Assembly: GCF_014839805.1 (NCBI RefSeq)
Contig: NC_051138.1
Span: 7,500,983-7,564,982, forward strand
Reading direction: 5' to 3'
Source of the DNA: Manduca sexta
Lineage: Eukaryota > Arthropoda > Insecta > Lepidoptera > Sphingidae
DNA: 64,000 bases
In this document: positions 48,976 through 59,466 of the stretch, in pieces
Layout: the number at the start of each line of letters is the position of its first letter
Position numbering within the stretch: the first letter of the stretch is position 1
Translations under genes and position numbers: made by a program
Notes under the pieces: model-generated
What the model saw: only the letters and a program-made list of their open reading frames with translations
Databases searched by the model: none
What the model was told of the DNA's origin: nothing

Positions 48976-49426
48976 TACAGGGTGTTTTTTCAAAGAGTAT
49001 CCATATTTTATTATTACATTCCAAATATATATAATGACTAATATAAAATATTTAAAATGAAGTATAATTAACAAGTTATTTACATTTCAAAATATCTCAA
49101 ATAGTGTTCGATTTATGGTCAATGTTTATACGTTTGTACGCGCGATCATTGATAACAATCATACAACCATACACATAAGCCAATGTGAACATGTGTTAAT
49201 TTGCCGACGAAACGTAAACCGATCCTTGCCTCCTTAGCGAAGCGACGCGGGCACACAGTCTGATAATGATTATTACCTACACATAGCAGATAGTTCTGTA
49301 CTTTTACCGGTTTTAGGACCGTCATAATAAATAAAAACTAAAATACTATTTTAACATTTTAAAATCGCAAACCACTGTTAGTCTTTATTATGGCGTATTT
49401 AAAAAATTGGAATCAACTATTAACCT

Positions 49427-49824
49427 TCAACAATACGGGTGGAACCCTGAAGAATTCAGTAACATCCACACGTAATACTCGCTAACACCGCATTGTTTAG
49501 CTGCCTCATTGGCACCAGCACGAGGGTCCCGCAAGAAAAACTCGATTACCGCGTTTTCGATGACCGGGCGTATCACGGCATGTCCTCCTTGATCAGCTTT
49601 ATAAGAGGGTGTACTGAACTGCCCAAACTCCAATAACCTTTGGTTGGCTTCCAAATTCGTTCTTTGATTGGGTGCGCGGGAGATAAATACTTACTCCATT
49701 GTCTTTGAAGACGCGGTAATGTTTTATGTTCATAACTTTCCCAACTTAAAATGTAGCACTGTATCATCCCATAATATTCACGGATTGAGTAACTGACTTT
49801 AGTTTGTTGAGCCATTAATAACAA
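49427..49824 (-). pseudogene. Broken transposase N-terminus (helix-turn-helix region)
   Basis: Two overlapping minus-strand frames together resemble the DNA-binding N-terminus of a Tc1/mariner-superfamily transposase. The upstream frame (from an ATG near 49815, MAQQTKVSYSIREYYGM) covers the first part. The second frame (to 49427) has FFLRDPRAGANEAAKQCGVS followed by LLNSSGFHPYC, the paired-like HTH and the HPY motif that usually precedes the linker to the catalytic domain. A frameshift near 49655 separates them, and the frame ends shortly after HPYC, so catalytic DD(E/D) residues are absent. It cannot encode active enzyme. Family assignment rests on motif resemblance. Confidence 0.6.
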
Positions 49825-49879
49825 TTATGACAAATTTGGCAAAATACAAAAAATTAAAAAAACACGGGCATACGTAATT

Positions 49880-50080
49880 AGGTCACGGTCAACACTGGCG
49901 AGCGGGAGAGCAGAGAGGTGGCGGCGGCGGACCGCGCGGGCGGAGGGGTAGGAGGCCTCACGGGTTTTGTAGGTAGATAGGGAAGATCGCGATCGGCGCG
50001 GGCGCCTGCACCGGCCGAAGTGCCTGGGCAGCGGGCGGCGGGCAGCGGGCGGCGGGACGGCGGTACGGTGCGGCCCAAGC
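49880..50080. promoter_or_regulatory. GC-rich island inside the mariner-like element
   Basis: About 200 bp of strongly GC-rich, CpG-rich sequence (runs such as GGTGGCGGCGGCGGACC and GCGGGCGGCGGGCAGCGGGC) in an otherwise AT-rich element. It lies between the right inverted repeat and the transposase start, where a promoter or leader would be. It also contains a tandem repeat of GGCAGCGGGCGGC units. Its role is inferred from position only. Confidence 0.45.
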
Positions 50081-50396
50081 GTTAGATGTTTTCGAGCCTT
50101 TCTTATCGTATGTTTTGAATGTGTGCGTGCGTAGGTCAAAATTAGGTATTACTATGAATGTTTATGAATGGCTTGTAGTACTATTAATAAACACCTTTCG
50201 TATTGTCTGTGTGTTCTGTTTTTTAGGGACAATAAGTCGGAATTTTATGAAAAAAAAAATATTGTTTTTTATTTCATGAATCGTATATACTACCGATTCT
50301 GAACCACCTGTAAAAATTTGGCTACACTTTGAAAAAACATCCTGTATATACAGTTGGCAATCCGTACGTTTTAAATCCGGTTAATTGGCCCTCTAT

Positions 50397-51656
50397 CAGT
50401 GGCGAAGGGTGAAATTTGTCAAAAGGTAACACGGTGTAAAAAAATTGGCGTCAGTTAAGATATCGGGGGCAATTTATCGGAAAACAAACACGAATGCAAC
50501 GAATTAGTCTTGATTCGAAATCGACAAACATTGACATACCTACTAAATTACCTATTTTACGTAAATAATTGAAACATTCATAAAATCGAACAATAAATGT
50601 AGTTTATTCTCCTTCCATTAATCACAAATATAAGTACTTAGCTATTAATTTGTTATAACAGCAACAAAAGTAAGTATTTAAATTATAACCACACTACCTC
50701 CCTATAAGTATCTATTTATTTTCAAAATAAAACTGTAAATGTTATTTCCCCTTATAGAAATAGGTATCACGATCGCCAAACAAACCAACAACTTAAGGTT
50801 ACGTACATGATAAACTTATATAATTATAATCAATTTACATAATCAAGAAAGGTTATTCGATAACTTATGCTTGTATTTCAATTCAGTAAAATATAATATT
50901 TATTTTCTTCTAACAAACATTTTGTGTCTGAAATCAAAAACTTTCAAATCTACTTCAAATATTTAACCATCTAAATACTAATATGTGAAATCGCAGACTA
51001 ATAATATACTTACGTGAAGGTAGACATTAAACTGATCACAGGTAGTTAATTCCATTATACACACATTTACTTGTAGTTTCTAAATAAACAAAGCGCTGGT
51101 AAATAAATATCACAGAACTATCAAAAAATAAAATGAATATGACAATTTACAAACACCGCAACTTGGTAGCATAATAAATTATGACGTTTGATGGACGTAA
51201 AATGTGACAACTATACAAAGTCAGTTAACGTGAAGCCGAAAATTCTCGGGTTCCCTTTGCCCATATCTTCCGCACGATTCTGACAAACACTGGCACAGAA
51301 AGTCATAGAAAATGCTACCATCTATATTAAAAAACATACTACAACATTAAGCCGCTTGACAGCGGGTTACCTCGCCTAATTTTAACGGAATTTCTGGCGA
51401 ACTAAATATAAAGTGCGCCATCTAGCGTCATTTAAAGTAAGTAATCGATATCGATTAAATTAACAAACAACGGGCTAATGGTCGATAGATGTCATTATTA
51501 AGCGATCATTAATTAATAAGTTAAACTATTATAATTATTGTCCATTGTCTGATATGTTGTTAATTTAAATTTTCCTATTAAATATATTGTTTAGTATTAC
51601 CGAAAACCTAAAAGGGAAACCGGTGGGAATCGACTTGTATGGACGCTCCGCCACTG
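50397..51656. mobile_element. Non-autonomous hAT transposon, copy 2 (1260 bp)
   Basis: This is a second member of the family at 29698-31038, in the same orientation. It starts CAGTGGCGAAGGGTG and ends CGCTCCGCCACTG, with one change in the right inverted repeat. Perfect 8-bp target duplications CCCTCTAT lie at 50389-50396 and 51657-51664. The interior has shared blocks such as AGATATCGGGGGCAATTTAT, GTTTGATGGACGTAAA and AAGCCGCTTGACAGCGGG. There is no coding capacity. It lies only about 50 bp beyond a mariner-like element, so insertions are clustered here. Confidence 0.92.
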
Positions 51657-51682
51657 CCCTCTATTATCTATAATATATATAC

Positions 51683-51892
51683 GTAGGCAGAAGAGCACCA
51701 CTTTTTGTTAATCGTGTTCCATCCCTGATGAAGAAAGGCCGAACCTATCGCCATATTGGGCTCAAGCTCAAACACTGGGATAATACTGAGTAGAAAAATC
51801 CAATATCGCTTAAATTGAACCGGAATGCGAATCCTGAACACCACAGAGTTATCATACCGCGAAAGCAATGCAACTACGCCACCGAGGCAACT
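51683..51892 (-). mobile_element. tRNA-derived SINE copy
   Basis: Shows GTTCCATCCCTGATGAAG, CCTATCGCCATATTGGGCTC, GGGATAATACTGAGTAG, CAATATCGCTTAAATTG and the head complement CAACTACGCCACCGAGGCAA. It starts about 20 bp after the target duplication of hAT copy 2. Confidence 0.7.
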
Positions 51893-52079
51893 GCCTACGT
51901 AAATAATAAATAACTAACTATTTAGTTCAAGGCTCTTTTTCATTTACCTACAGTCTGCATACTATAAGACAAAGTACTGTAATATTATTGTTATCGCACA
52001 TGCGCCACTGGGTAAAGTCACTTAGAGGCCACCGGCAAGCTGCGAATTAATAATATACTTTTACAAACCGTATGGTATC

Positions 52080-52215
52080 GCCACTCGAGCACATGTAGCG
52101 TGTAGTGGCTATTTGCTACGACCGCGTCTACGGCGCAGCGTAGCAGTCACGGAACGATTCCACGATAGCCAGTGGTTGTCGTTTACCAACTATTTTCGAC
52201 TGTGGAAGTTAGCTC
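52080..52215. promoter_or_regulatory. GC-rich block, possible promoter or leader
   Basis: Sequence such as TACGACCGCGTCTACGGCGC and CACGGAACGATTCCACG stands out from AT-rich flanks. A minus-strand donor-like ATAGTTG|GTAAAC lies at its right. No long frame. Confidence 0.2.
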
Positions 52216-52259
52216 GTTCTTACTTATAGCGAATTTCTGTTATTAGTTATCTTTTCATT

Positions 52260-52346
52260 CGTAATTAAATTGATAATTGATAAATTTAAACATAATTTAT
52301 AAAAATAATTATATATATTATGTTTAAATTTATCAATTTAATTACG
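52260..52346. repeat. 30-bp inverted repeat with an 8-bp insertion in one arm
   Basis: CGTAATTAAATTGATA and AATTTAAACATAAT on the left pair with ATTATGTTTAAATT and TATCAATTTAATTACG on the right. The left arm has an extra ATTGATAA that looks like a local duplication. The loop is about 20 nt of AT. Confidence 0.7.
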
Positions 52347-53889
52347 ATACACTACACGTCTTTGTTTGTAACATTTAAAAACTTTTGCTGTATATGTCGG
52401 ACATTAAACAGAATCTTATAAATTAATTATTATAATACCGTTCCACATTATCAAATTTTAAAATGGTGCGGATGTGAAAAGTAATTAAAACGACCACAAA
52501 CGTATATTGTATAAAGCAAACATACCACGCAGGAAGCTGTAGGATTGATGCCGGTTGGATTTCAAACATGGGAAATTAAACCCGTATACTCATAGTATTT
52601 TCTGATGTTTGGTTTTTGTTTGGTTTAGATGCTATTCAATAAATTTTAACATAATTTAATGCTATACGTGTATTTTCATAGTTTACGACGATTGATATCT
52701 ATTTAATTAAATAATAATATCAATATATTCATAGAATTGATGGATAAGTTTATGGGCTTTTATACCGACCTAATCTAAACTTATGATCTTACTTTACTCA
52801 TATCATAAATACGAAAGACTGTGAATAAATTTCGATGTTTGCTAGCAGAACACAGTATCAGTTGAATAAACTTCACTAAAAAAGAAAAAATCACGTCTCG
52901 TGTAGCTTTTTTATTGCAAAATACTATACAGAAGGTCTTTTATTTCAGAAGTATAGGTCATTGACGTGGGCGGCACGTTGATGTCATATCAAATAAAACA
53001 AGTAAAATAAATTAAAACAATATTGTTATAAACCTACATATAGGTGCACTGCAAAAAGATATTTGCATTACAAAACAGGTCCCTACTCCTAAACGAAGTT
53101 TACTAGAGCCTCAGCGATGTAAATTATATTCTACACTGGCTGGGATTTTTAATAATTGCAGGCAGATTAATATCCACGTGGATGCGTCTTTTAAAAGTAT
53201 AAATCTCTTTTTGAATTTCACTCATAAATGATATAAAATAAGTTGTAAAAGATCTAAAAAGAGTTGTGATTTAATTTCACATAGATTCCATGACGCGCAT
53301 TTAGGTGGCAATATAATAAAATAAACGCGATATCATTTAATGTAACATTAAATTATAGGGGTCAAGTTACCATCAGTTTTTATAAGTCCGCCATTCTTGG
53401 TGTTCATCTTCCATCAATGCTAGTCGTGATATAATGTACTAGTCTAAAATGTATGCTCTAAACTTCCATTAAACATTTCGATATCGGCATATCTAGTTGA
53501 AAACAATTTGTAAATTTGATATGCAATGGACTCCTGCAATAATCATAATAATAGTCATCACTCATGATTTCAATACCAGAGGAACTGTTATGCGTTGCCG
53601 CTCTTGTTAAAGGAACGAGGATTGATGTTGGCAAGCCATTTATAAACCCCTGGCAATCTTACTGCACAAGACGTAACAACAGAGCTGTTATTTCACGTCG
53701 ATTTCCTATGAGACAATATTCCTCGGATCGTTGTGACTCAAGCGTGTTGTAGACGAAACAAGTTTTAGCGTGGCAATTCCCCGTATAATAGTCGTTTTTA
53801 ATAAGTTTTAAGTTCAATGTAAAGATAATTATACTATATATTATGTCTGTTTTATAACAACATCTTCATTCATTTTACGATTTATATAG

Positions 53890-54011
53890 GTAGACTGTTG
53901 ACATTGCCGGCGAGATCTCTCTCTCCATTAATTCGTCACAGCGACAAGAGCTTGGAGTTGGCAGTCAGAACATTCTCCGACAGACTCCTGGTCGTCATTC
54001 TCTACTACAAT
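53890..54011 (+). CDS. Candidate exon with consensus donor
   Basis: The right edge is an excellent 5' splice site (TACAAT|GTAAGTAAT), and acceptor-like TATATAG or TAGGTAG lies at the left. Two frames are open: one includes SLELAVRTFSDRLLVVILYY, the other EISLSINSSQRQELGVGSQ. GC content is raised across the block. It could also be a 5' UTR exon. Not recognised. Confidence 0.25.
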
Positions 54012-54831
54012 GTAAGTAATCGCTCGGCGCACTTGTACGCTCACTATGGACCAGCAACAAAACTATCGGGACTATATACTGCTTTTCGATGCTTATAAAC
54101 CCATTTCTAGTTTCTTGCTCTACTCGTTGTTCGTTCGTCGTCGACGGTAGGATCCTCTGGTAGGATCTTAAATGTGACAAGTACCTTGTGTCATATTGTA
54201 TCATTATGTCACTTATTACAAGAATCAATAATAAAGAATTATTTTAAAATTATTTAAAGTTACTAAAATTTTACCAATTACTTTGAAACATTAATATTTA
54301 ATGTTCTAAAACAAATATGACAGCCAGAATTAAACAATTTTTAATTGCATAAAATATATTCCACCAGGTTAATTTTGACATTGCATTAGTAAATGAAACC
54401 ACATATTTATCTACTTAAAAAAACATTTTACAATATGTTACTTGAACCGTAGATGTAAAATAAAAAAGTGAAAGTTTCGAACAAAATAAATATTAATACA
54501 ATTTAATTTTAATTTTACGTGCCCTAATGCCACTACTATTGCAGCAGGAACAACATACTTTCAGTCAGAAATACACTCACGCACAGGCCATTTTCGCAGT
54601 AAACTATAAAATTATCAAAAAAACAGAAAACTATGACCATATTTTTTGGTAAAAACATTCATTATTAATCAATGATTTTTAGCACAATGTCATCAAAGGT
54701 GAAGTCGAATATGTGGTTTGATTTAGTAACGCAACGTTGAAATGGCCCTGTATATATACAGAAAAAGATTATGTACCAAGGGTTAATTATAATAATTACA
54801 ACGGTGAAAGAATCCTTAATAAGAAAATCCC

Positions 54832-55586
54832 ATATCGTCGTTGTAGGTGGAGAACTAAACAACTCGGATTTTGGCCATTTTGGACTTTCATCATTTTTGT
54901 GTTGCCCAAAACATGGCGCATATTTTGGCGTAACAAGCATTTCATTATCTTATCCCGTTTCGAAATTATAGCTAGTTTTATGTTATAAGTGGAGAAATAA
55001 ATATATTCAAATAATATATATTTTGTTGTAGAAAAAGTAAATAATTAAATAATAAAATCAATAAACTGCGACTTATAATCTGTTCAATAGTAAAGAAATT
55101 AAATAAAATGAGTTGTTTAATTCTTCCTCGAGTCTATTGTTTGTAAACAAAATTAATCAAGTGTGTAGAAGAACTAAACAACTTGATTTGTTGAATTTAG
55201 ACATTGAAAATCCTAATGGTATTCACTTTAATAAACTCTATAATTGTAATTACCTTATAATTACTTTACCATATGGTTTCTAGTGTGGCAAAACTAAATA
55301 ACTATACGAGTTATTTAGTTTATTTCAGCAAACTTACAAAACATTGTCGTGGCAGAATTAAATAAGAAGTTTTTATTTTTTTATATTTTTATTCTTCAGG
55401 TCAGAGTTTTTTTGTTAATGCATAATATAATAGATAATAATACCTAAGATATATAAAAATACCGACATTAAAATTATTTATAGTTTTTTAGTAATGCTTA
55501 AAAATAACGAAAAAAAACAGTTAATCGCGTTTATCTCGAAACTAGAAATTTTGAGTTATTTAGTTCTCCACCTACAACGACGATAT
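54832..55586. mobile_element. TIR element with reiterated subterminal motifs (755 bp)
   Basis: The terminal inverted repeats are 34 bp with one mismatch: ATATCGTCGTTGTAGGTGGA at the left and its complement at the right, running inward to GAACTAAA.AACTC. Inside, related words recur on both strands: GAAGAACTAAACAACTTG (about 55167), GCAAAACTAAATAACTATAC (about 55289), GAGTTATTTAGTTTATT (about 55309) and GAGTTGTTTAATTCTT (about 55111). Such subterminal arrays are transposase-binding sites in several DNA transposon families. No complete transposase frame. Superfamily unknown. Confidence 0.7.
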
Positions 55587-55631
55587 CTTAAAGTAGTAAG
55601 TATTCAATTACTTGCCCATTATTAATTCTAA

Positions 55632-55968
55632 AGCATCGATATATATGTACTACGTATAAGATTTGGCGTTCCAAACATTCACTCTGTCCAGCTGAATTGA
55701 ACTGTCATCCATTCAAACTGATTTTAGTGTGGTGTCAATACTGATGCTTTTGGTTGTATATGCAGTGGCGATCATGATATAAAAATGCGAATCTAAGTGC
55801 AAACCTGGATTTGTATAAAAATATTGTTCAAATAAGTAAAATTATTTGTTGTTTAAGTGAATAAAAAAGTTTTAATAGTGACGTTTCGATTGCCATTTTA
55901 GTTCGGATGTTGAACAAATAGTTTATATAGACATTCGTGTCCTTAAAATATACGTCAATGTTCTAAAG
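55632..55968 (+). repeat. Three-copy 330-bp repeat, copy C
   Basis: Full-length member: GCATCGATATATATGTACTA, TTTGGCGTTCCAAACATTC, CAGTGGCGATCATGATATAA, then GACGTTTCGATTGCCATTTT and TAGTTTATATAGACATTCGT. No coding frame. It begins about 45 bp after the TIR element at 54832-55586. Confidence 0.75.
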
Positions 55969-58966
55969 CATTAAAATATTATTAATTTAAAAAGCTCGTC
56001 ATGTTCCTGCATATAAACTGCGTAAGTAGTTTTGTGGGGTATGGTATCAGTATATATGAAGTTGGTGGAATGCTTACGCAGTTATAAAAATAAAAAAACG
56101 CACGTAAATGATAAGTTTTAAAGTGCATACATCGAATTAAATGCTGCGGTCAAAAAAACTTTTATGCTTGTGGAGCTGCGTCCTTAAACTAGTTCAGCAT
56201 ATTTCCACTAAATGTGGTGCACTCTATTCCACCGCGAGCAGAGTGTATTGCAAAACAAACTATAGAATAGGGTTTGGAGAGTCGGCGAACGACCCGAGAG
56301 TATATACACTTACTATGTTTAAAACTTTTAAAGAGCCTCAAAGAGATTTCTTAAAACAACAGTTCACATTAAACTATATTTCTCACTAGTCAACCACTTT
56401 TTCAAAAACATATAGCCACGAAATTGATTTCGTACAAGAATAGCAAATACGAACACCCGTACCAACAGTTAATGAGATTCGATTCTACCAAAGGAGCCTT
56501 CTCCAGACAAAGTCAATAACATTTCAATTACAAATACGGTAAACTAAGTTGCCGTCGGGTAAGTAGATATAATTAAATTACGTGAACTTTAATTGTAGGT
56601 ACTTGAGTAAAGTACAATTTCTAATTAACACTAAATTGTTTCATGATAAAATACGACGTCAGCGGAGGCTTTCGGGCTTCAAGAATTTAATTTTAAATAA
56701 TATTTGGCTCCGAACAGCTTCTGCGATATCACACACAGGAAATGAATGAGAGAAGAATATTTAAATTAAGGATTTCGTTTACAATATAACGTATGCATAT
56801 TTTCGAATGATATCAACGCATCCCCTCGTTTTTAAGTATTCTGCGGAAGAGATCGTAACTTACTAATAAACGATTGTTGTTTCCAACCCCTTGCGAATTA
56901 TTAAAACATCGCAATGTGGGCCAAATAAATACTGGAGTACGTTATATATTGCTCTACTTAGCTATTCTCTTTATAACAAAAATATTGAAAACGTTTGGTT
57001 ACCATTCGGCACACGCAGAAATAAGAACGTGCTTCGTTTTCCGATATTTGAAACAATGCCAGCCCTTGACAAGAAAGCACAAATCAAACTATCCGTTATA
57101 ACTATTTTAACTGCCATAAATATAAATTTATTATGGCATTACCCAACATTGTTGTGCCTTGTGGTATTTTATATCAGAAACTTTTATTATGGCTTAATGT
57201 TTAGTGTCCACGAACCGTTCATTTGGTGATTTGTTTCAAGTGCCTATTCTTAGTTGTGTAATATATAATTCTCGAAAACGGGAATGAAAGAAATTAATTT
57301 ATTTTCATATTTACAAATAATATTTATTGCTTTTTGTATCAATTGTAATATTATTAATATCAAGTATATTTAATTTTAATTCACGTAAAATTATATAATA
57401 CTATTTATGGATTTGGAGGAAATCAAAAGCGCAGACAATATAAGTAGATAATATTAAATTTTATGGACGAACCACATGTCGTCAACATATATGGCCCATT
57501 GTGCTAGCCACGGCACAATTGGATTTGAGTATTGAGATTTGTACAGAATCAGTTAACTTTCCTTATAGAATTACATCAGGTTGATAAAAGTATTTTTTGC
57601 AATATCTGAAACATCCAACACTCATTATTTGAAGGTAACAAGAAAAAGAAGCTAAACATTAAAGCTGACCTACACATAAGGTGGATACAAAATTCAATCT
57701 ATTGGTGATTTAATATATTTCATTGTTTCAGTTGTAAATTAATATAATAAGAAAGCAGCATCATTTACCTAAAGCCGAATATTTTTCCAGGGTGGCGATG
57801 GCACATCTTCAAACATCATGACATAATAAAAATATGGTTGGCAGAGTCAAGATTAACTGGGCACATCTGTCCCGGAGTTTTAGCACACGCTTGAATCATT
57901 AATAATTAAAAAAAATACAAAAAAAATCATTCCTTTAAGATTATTTATATTGTGGAACAACGTGAACTTTTTCTTGTGGCATATTCATGCGAGTTTACCA
58001 CGATAAGTAGAACGACATGAGACGATGTAAGTGCCCTAGTTCAGCCTTTTGTCCTATCTAAACAGTTGTTTCTGTCATCACACAGTTTTCCATTCCAAGG
58101 TTTACGTGTGAAGGCTAGTAAAACGCGTAACCCGTAACTTTTAATTGTTATAACAATGCTATCTTTATTTAGGGAATAAAATATACGCGCTACTTAATTG
58201 AGCTACGTAAGAAAGATTATACGGATGCATAAATCAATTCCAATAAGATTATACGAACATTAAAGATTGCTACTATGATATAGGACAATTTAGTTATACT
58301 TTTATTAAAATACAAGCTGTGCTCGCAACGTCTTCGTGGACTTAAATCTTACTTTATCTCATACAACTGAATTACACCAGTTATACAAAATTCGGCACGT
58401 GTAGCCCGTCTGTCTTGTGTGGCCATCTATCACCAATTTATCCCTTTACGTCACGCAGAATAGAGCTAAACATTTTTCATTAATTAAATGTTGAATCTGG
58501 CGAATGATTTTGACGTGATATGCCAACAAACATGTGGACAGACTAACAAAAACTTAAAAGTTGATATAGTTATATTCCTTATTAGTCACGTCTAGTGGAC
58601 AGAAACCCGTGAAGGCAGATCATCCGCTCCAGGCGCAACCCTGACGCTGACCACAATCGTGAGATATGAGGGACCGACTAGAGAGAGAGAGTCACGTCTT
58701 CTAATAATGTATAGACACGGAAAATTTTAGATTGCATGTATAGATATAAATAAAACAGTCACACGGATTATTCGTGTTCTGAATTGGCGTCAAGTCTATA
58801 TGAGCTTAATAGGAGGTAAATTTATTAATGAGTATTGTATTATTAAAGTAACTTAATGAAGTTACCAAGAAATGAAGTAACCTATTAAAAATATTTGAGA
58901 TAAAATATTATCGGTTAAAATTGCTTATAAGAAATTGTTTAAGAATAATTAATATTCACCCATATA
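55969..58966. other. No supported gene
   Basis: AT-rich. Frames of 82 codons (56141) and 112 codons (56891) overlap other frames and show no family motif. A plus acceptor at 57792 (ATATTTTTCCAG) precedes an open frame WRWHIFKHHDIIKIWLAESR but lacks other support. Confidence 0.5.
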
Positions 58967-59466
58967 NNNNNNNNNNNNNNNNNNNNNNNNNNNNNNNNNN
59001 NNNNNNNNNNNNNNNNNNNNNNNNNNNNNNNNNNNNNNNNNNNNNNNNNNNNNNNNNNNNNNNNNNNNNNNNNNNNNNNNNNNNNNNNNNNNNNNNNNNN
59101 NNNNNNNNNNNNNNNNNNNNNNNNNNNNNNNNNNNNNNNNNNNNNNNNNNNNNNNNNNNNNNNNNNNNNNNNNNNNNNNNNNNNNNNNNNNNNNNNNNNN
59201 NNNNNNNNNNNNNNNNNNNNNNNNNNNNNNNNNNNNNNNNNNNNNNNNNNNNNNNNNNNNNNNNNNNNNNNNNNNNNNNNNNNNNNNNNNNNNNNNNNNN
59301 NNNNNNNNNNNNNNNNNNNNNNNNNNNNNNNNNNNNNNNNNNNNNNNNNNNNNNNNNNNNNNNNNNNNNNNNNNNNNNNNNNNNNNNNNNNNNNNNNNNN
59401 NNNNNNNNNNNNNNNNNNNNNNNNNNNNNNNNNNNNNNNNNNNNNNNNNNNNNNNNNNNNNNNNNN
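58967..59466. other. Assembly gap, 500 N
   Basis: Exactly 500 unknown bases, probably a fixed-size placeholder. Any frame read across it is an artefact. Confidence 0.99.

Larger units (their letters stand above)
48976..50346 (-). mobile_element. Tc1/mariner-like transposon, internally deleted (about 1.37 kb)
   Basis: The ends match as inverted repeats: TACAGGGTGTTTTTTCAAAG at 48976 and the complement of CTTTGAAAAAACATCCTGTA ending at 50346, one mismatch, with TA on each side. Inside, on the minus strand, is the start of a transposase in two overlapping frames (see 49427-49824) and a GC-rich block between that start and the right end (about 49880-50080). No catalytic DDE/D core is visible, so the element is non-autonomous. 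Confidence 0.82.
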
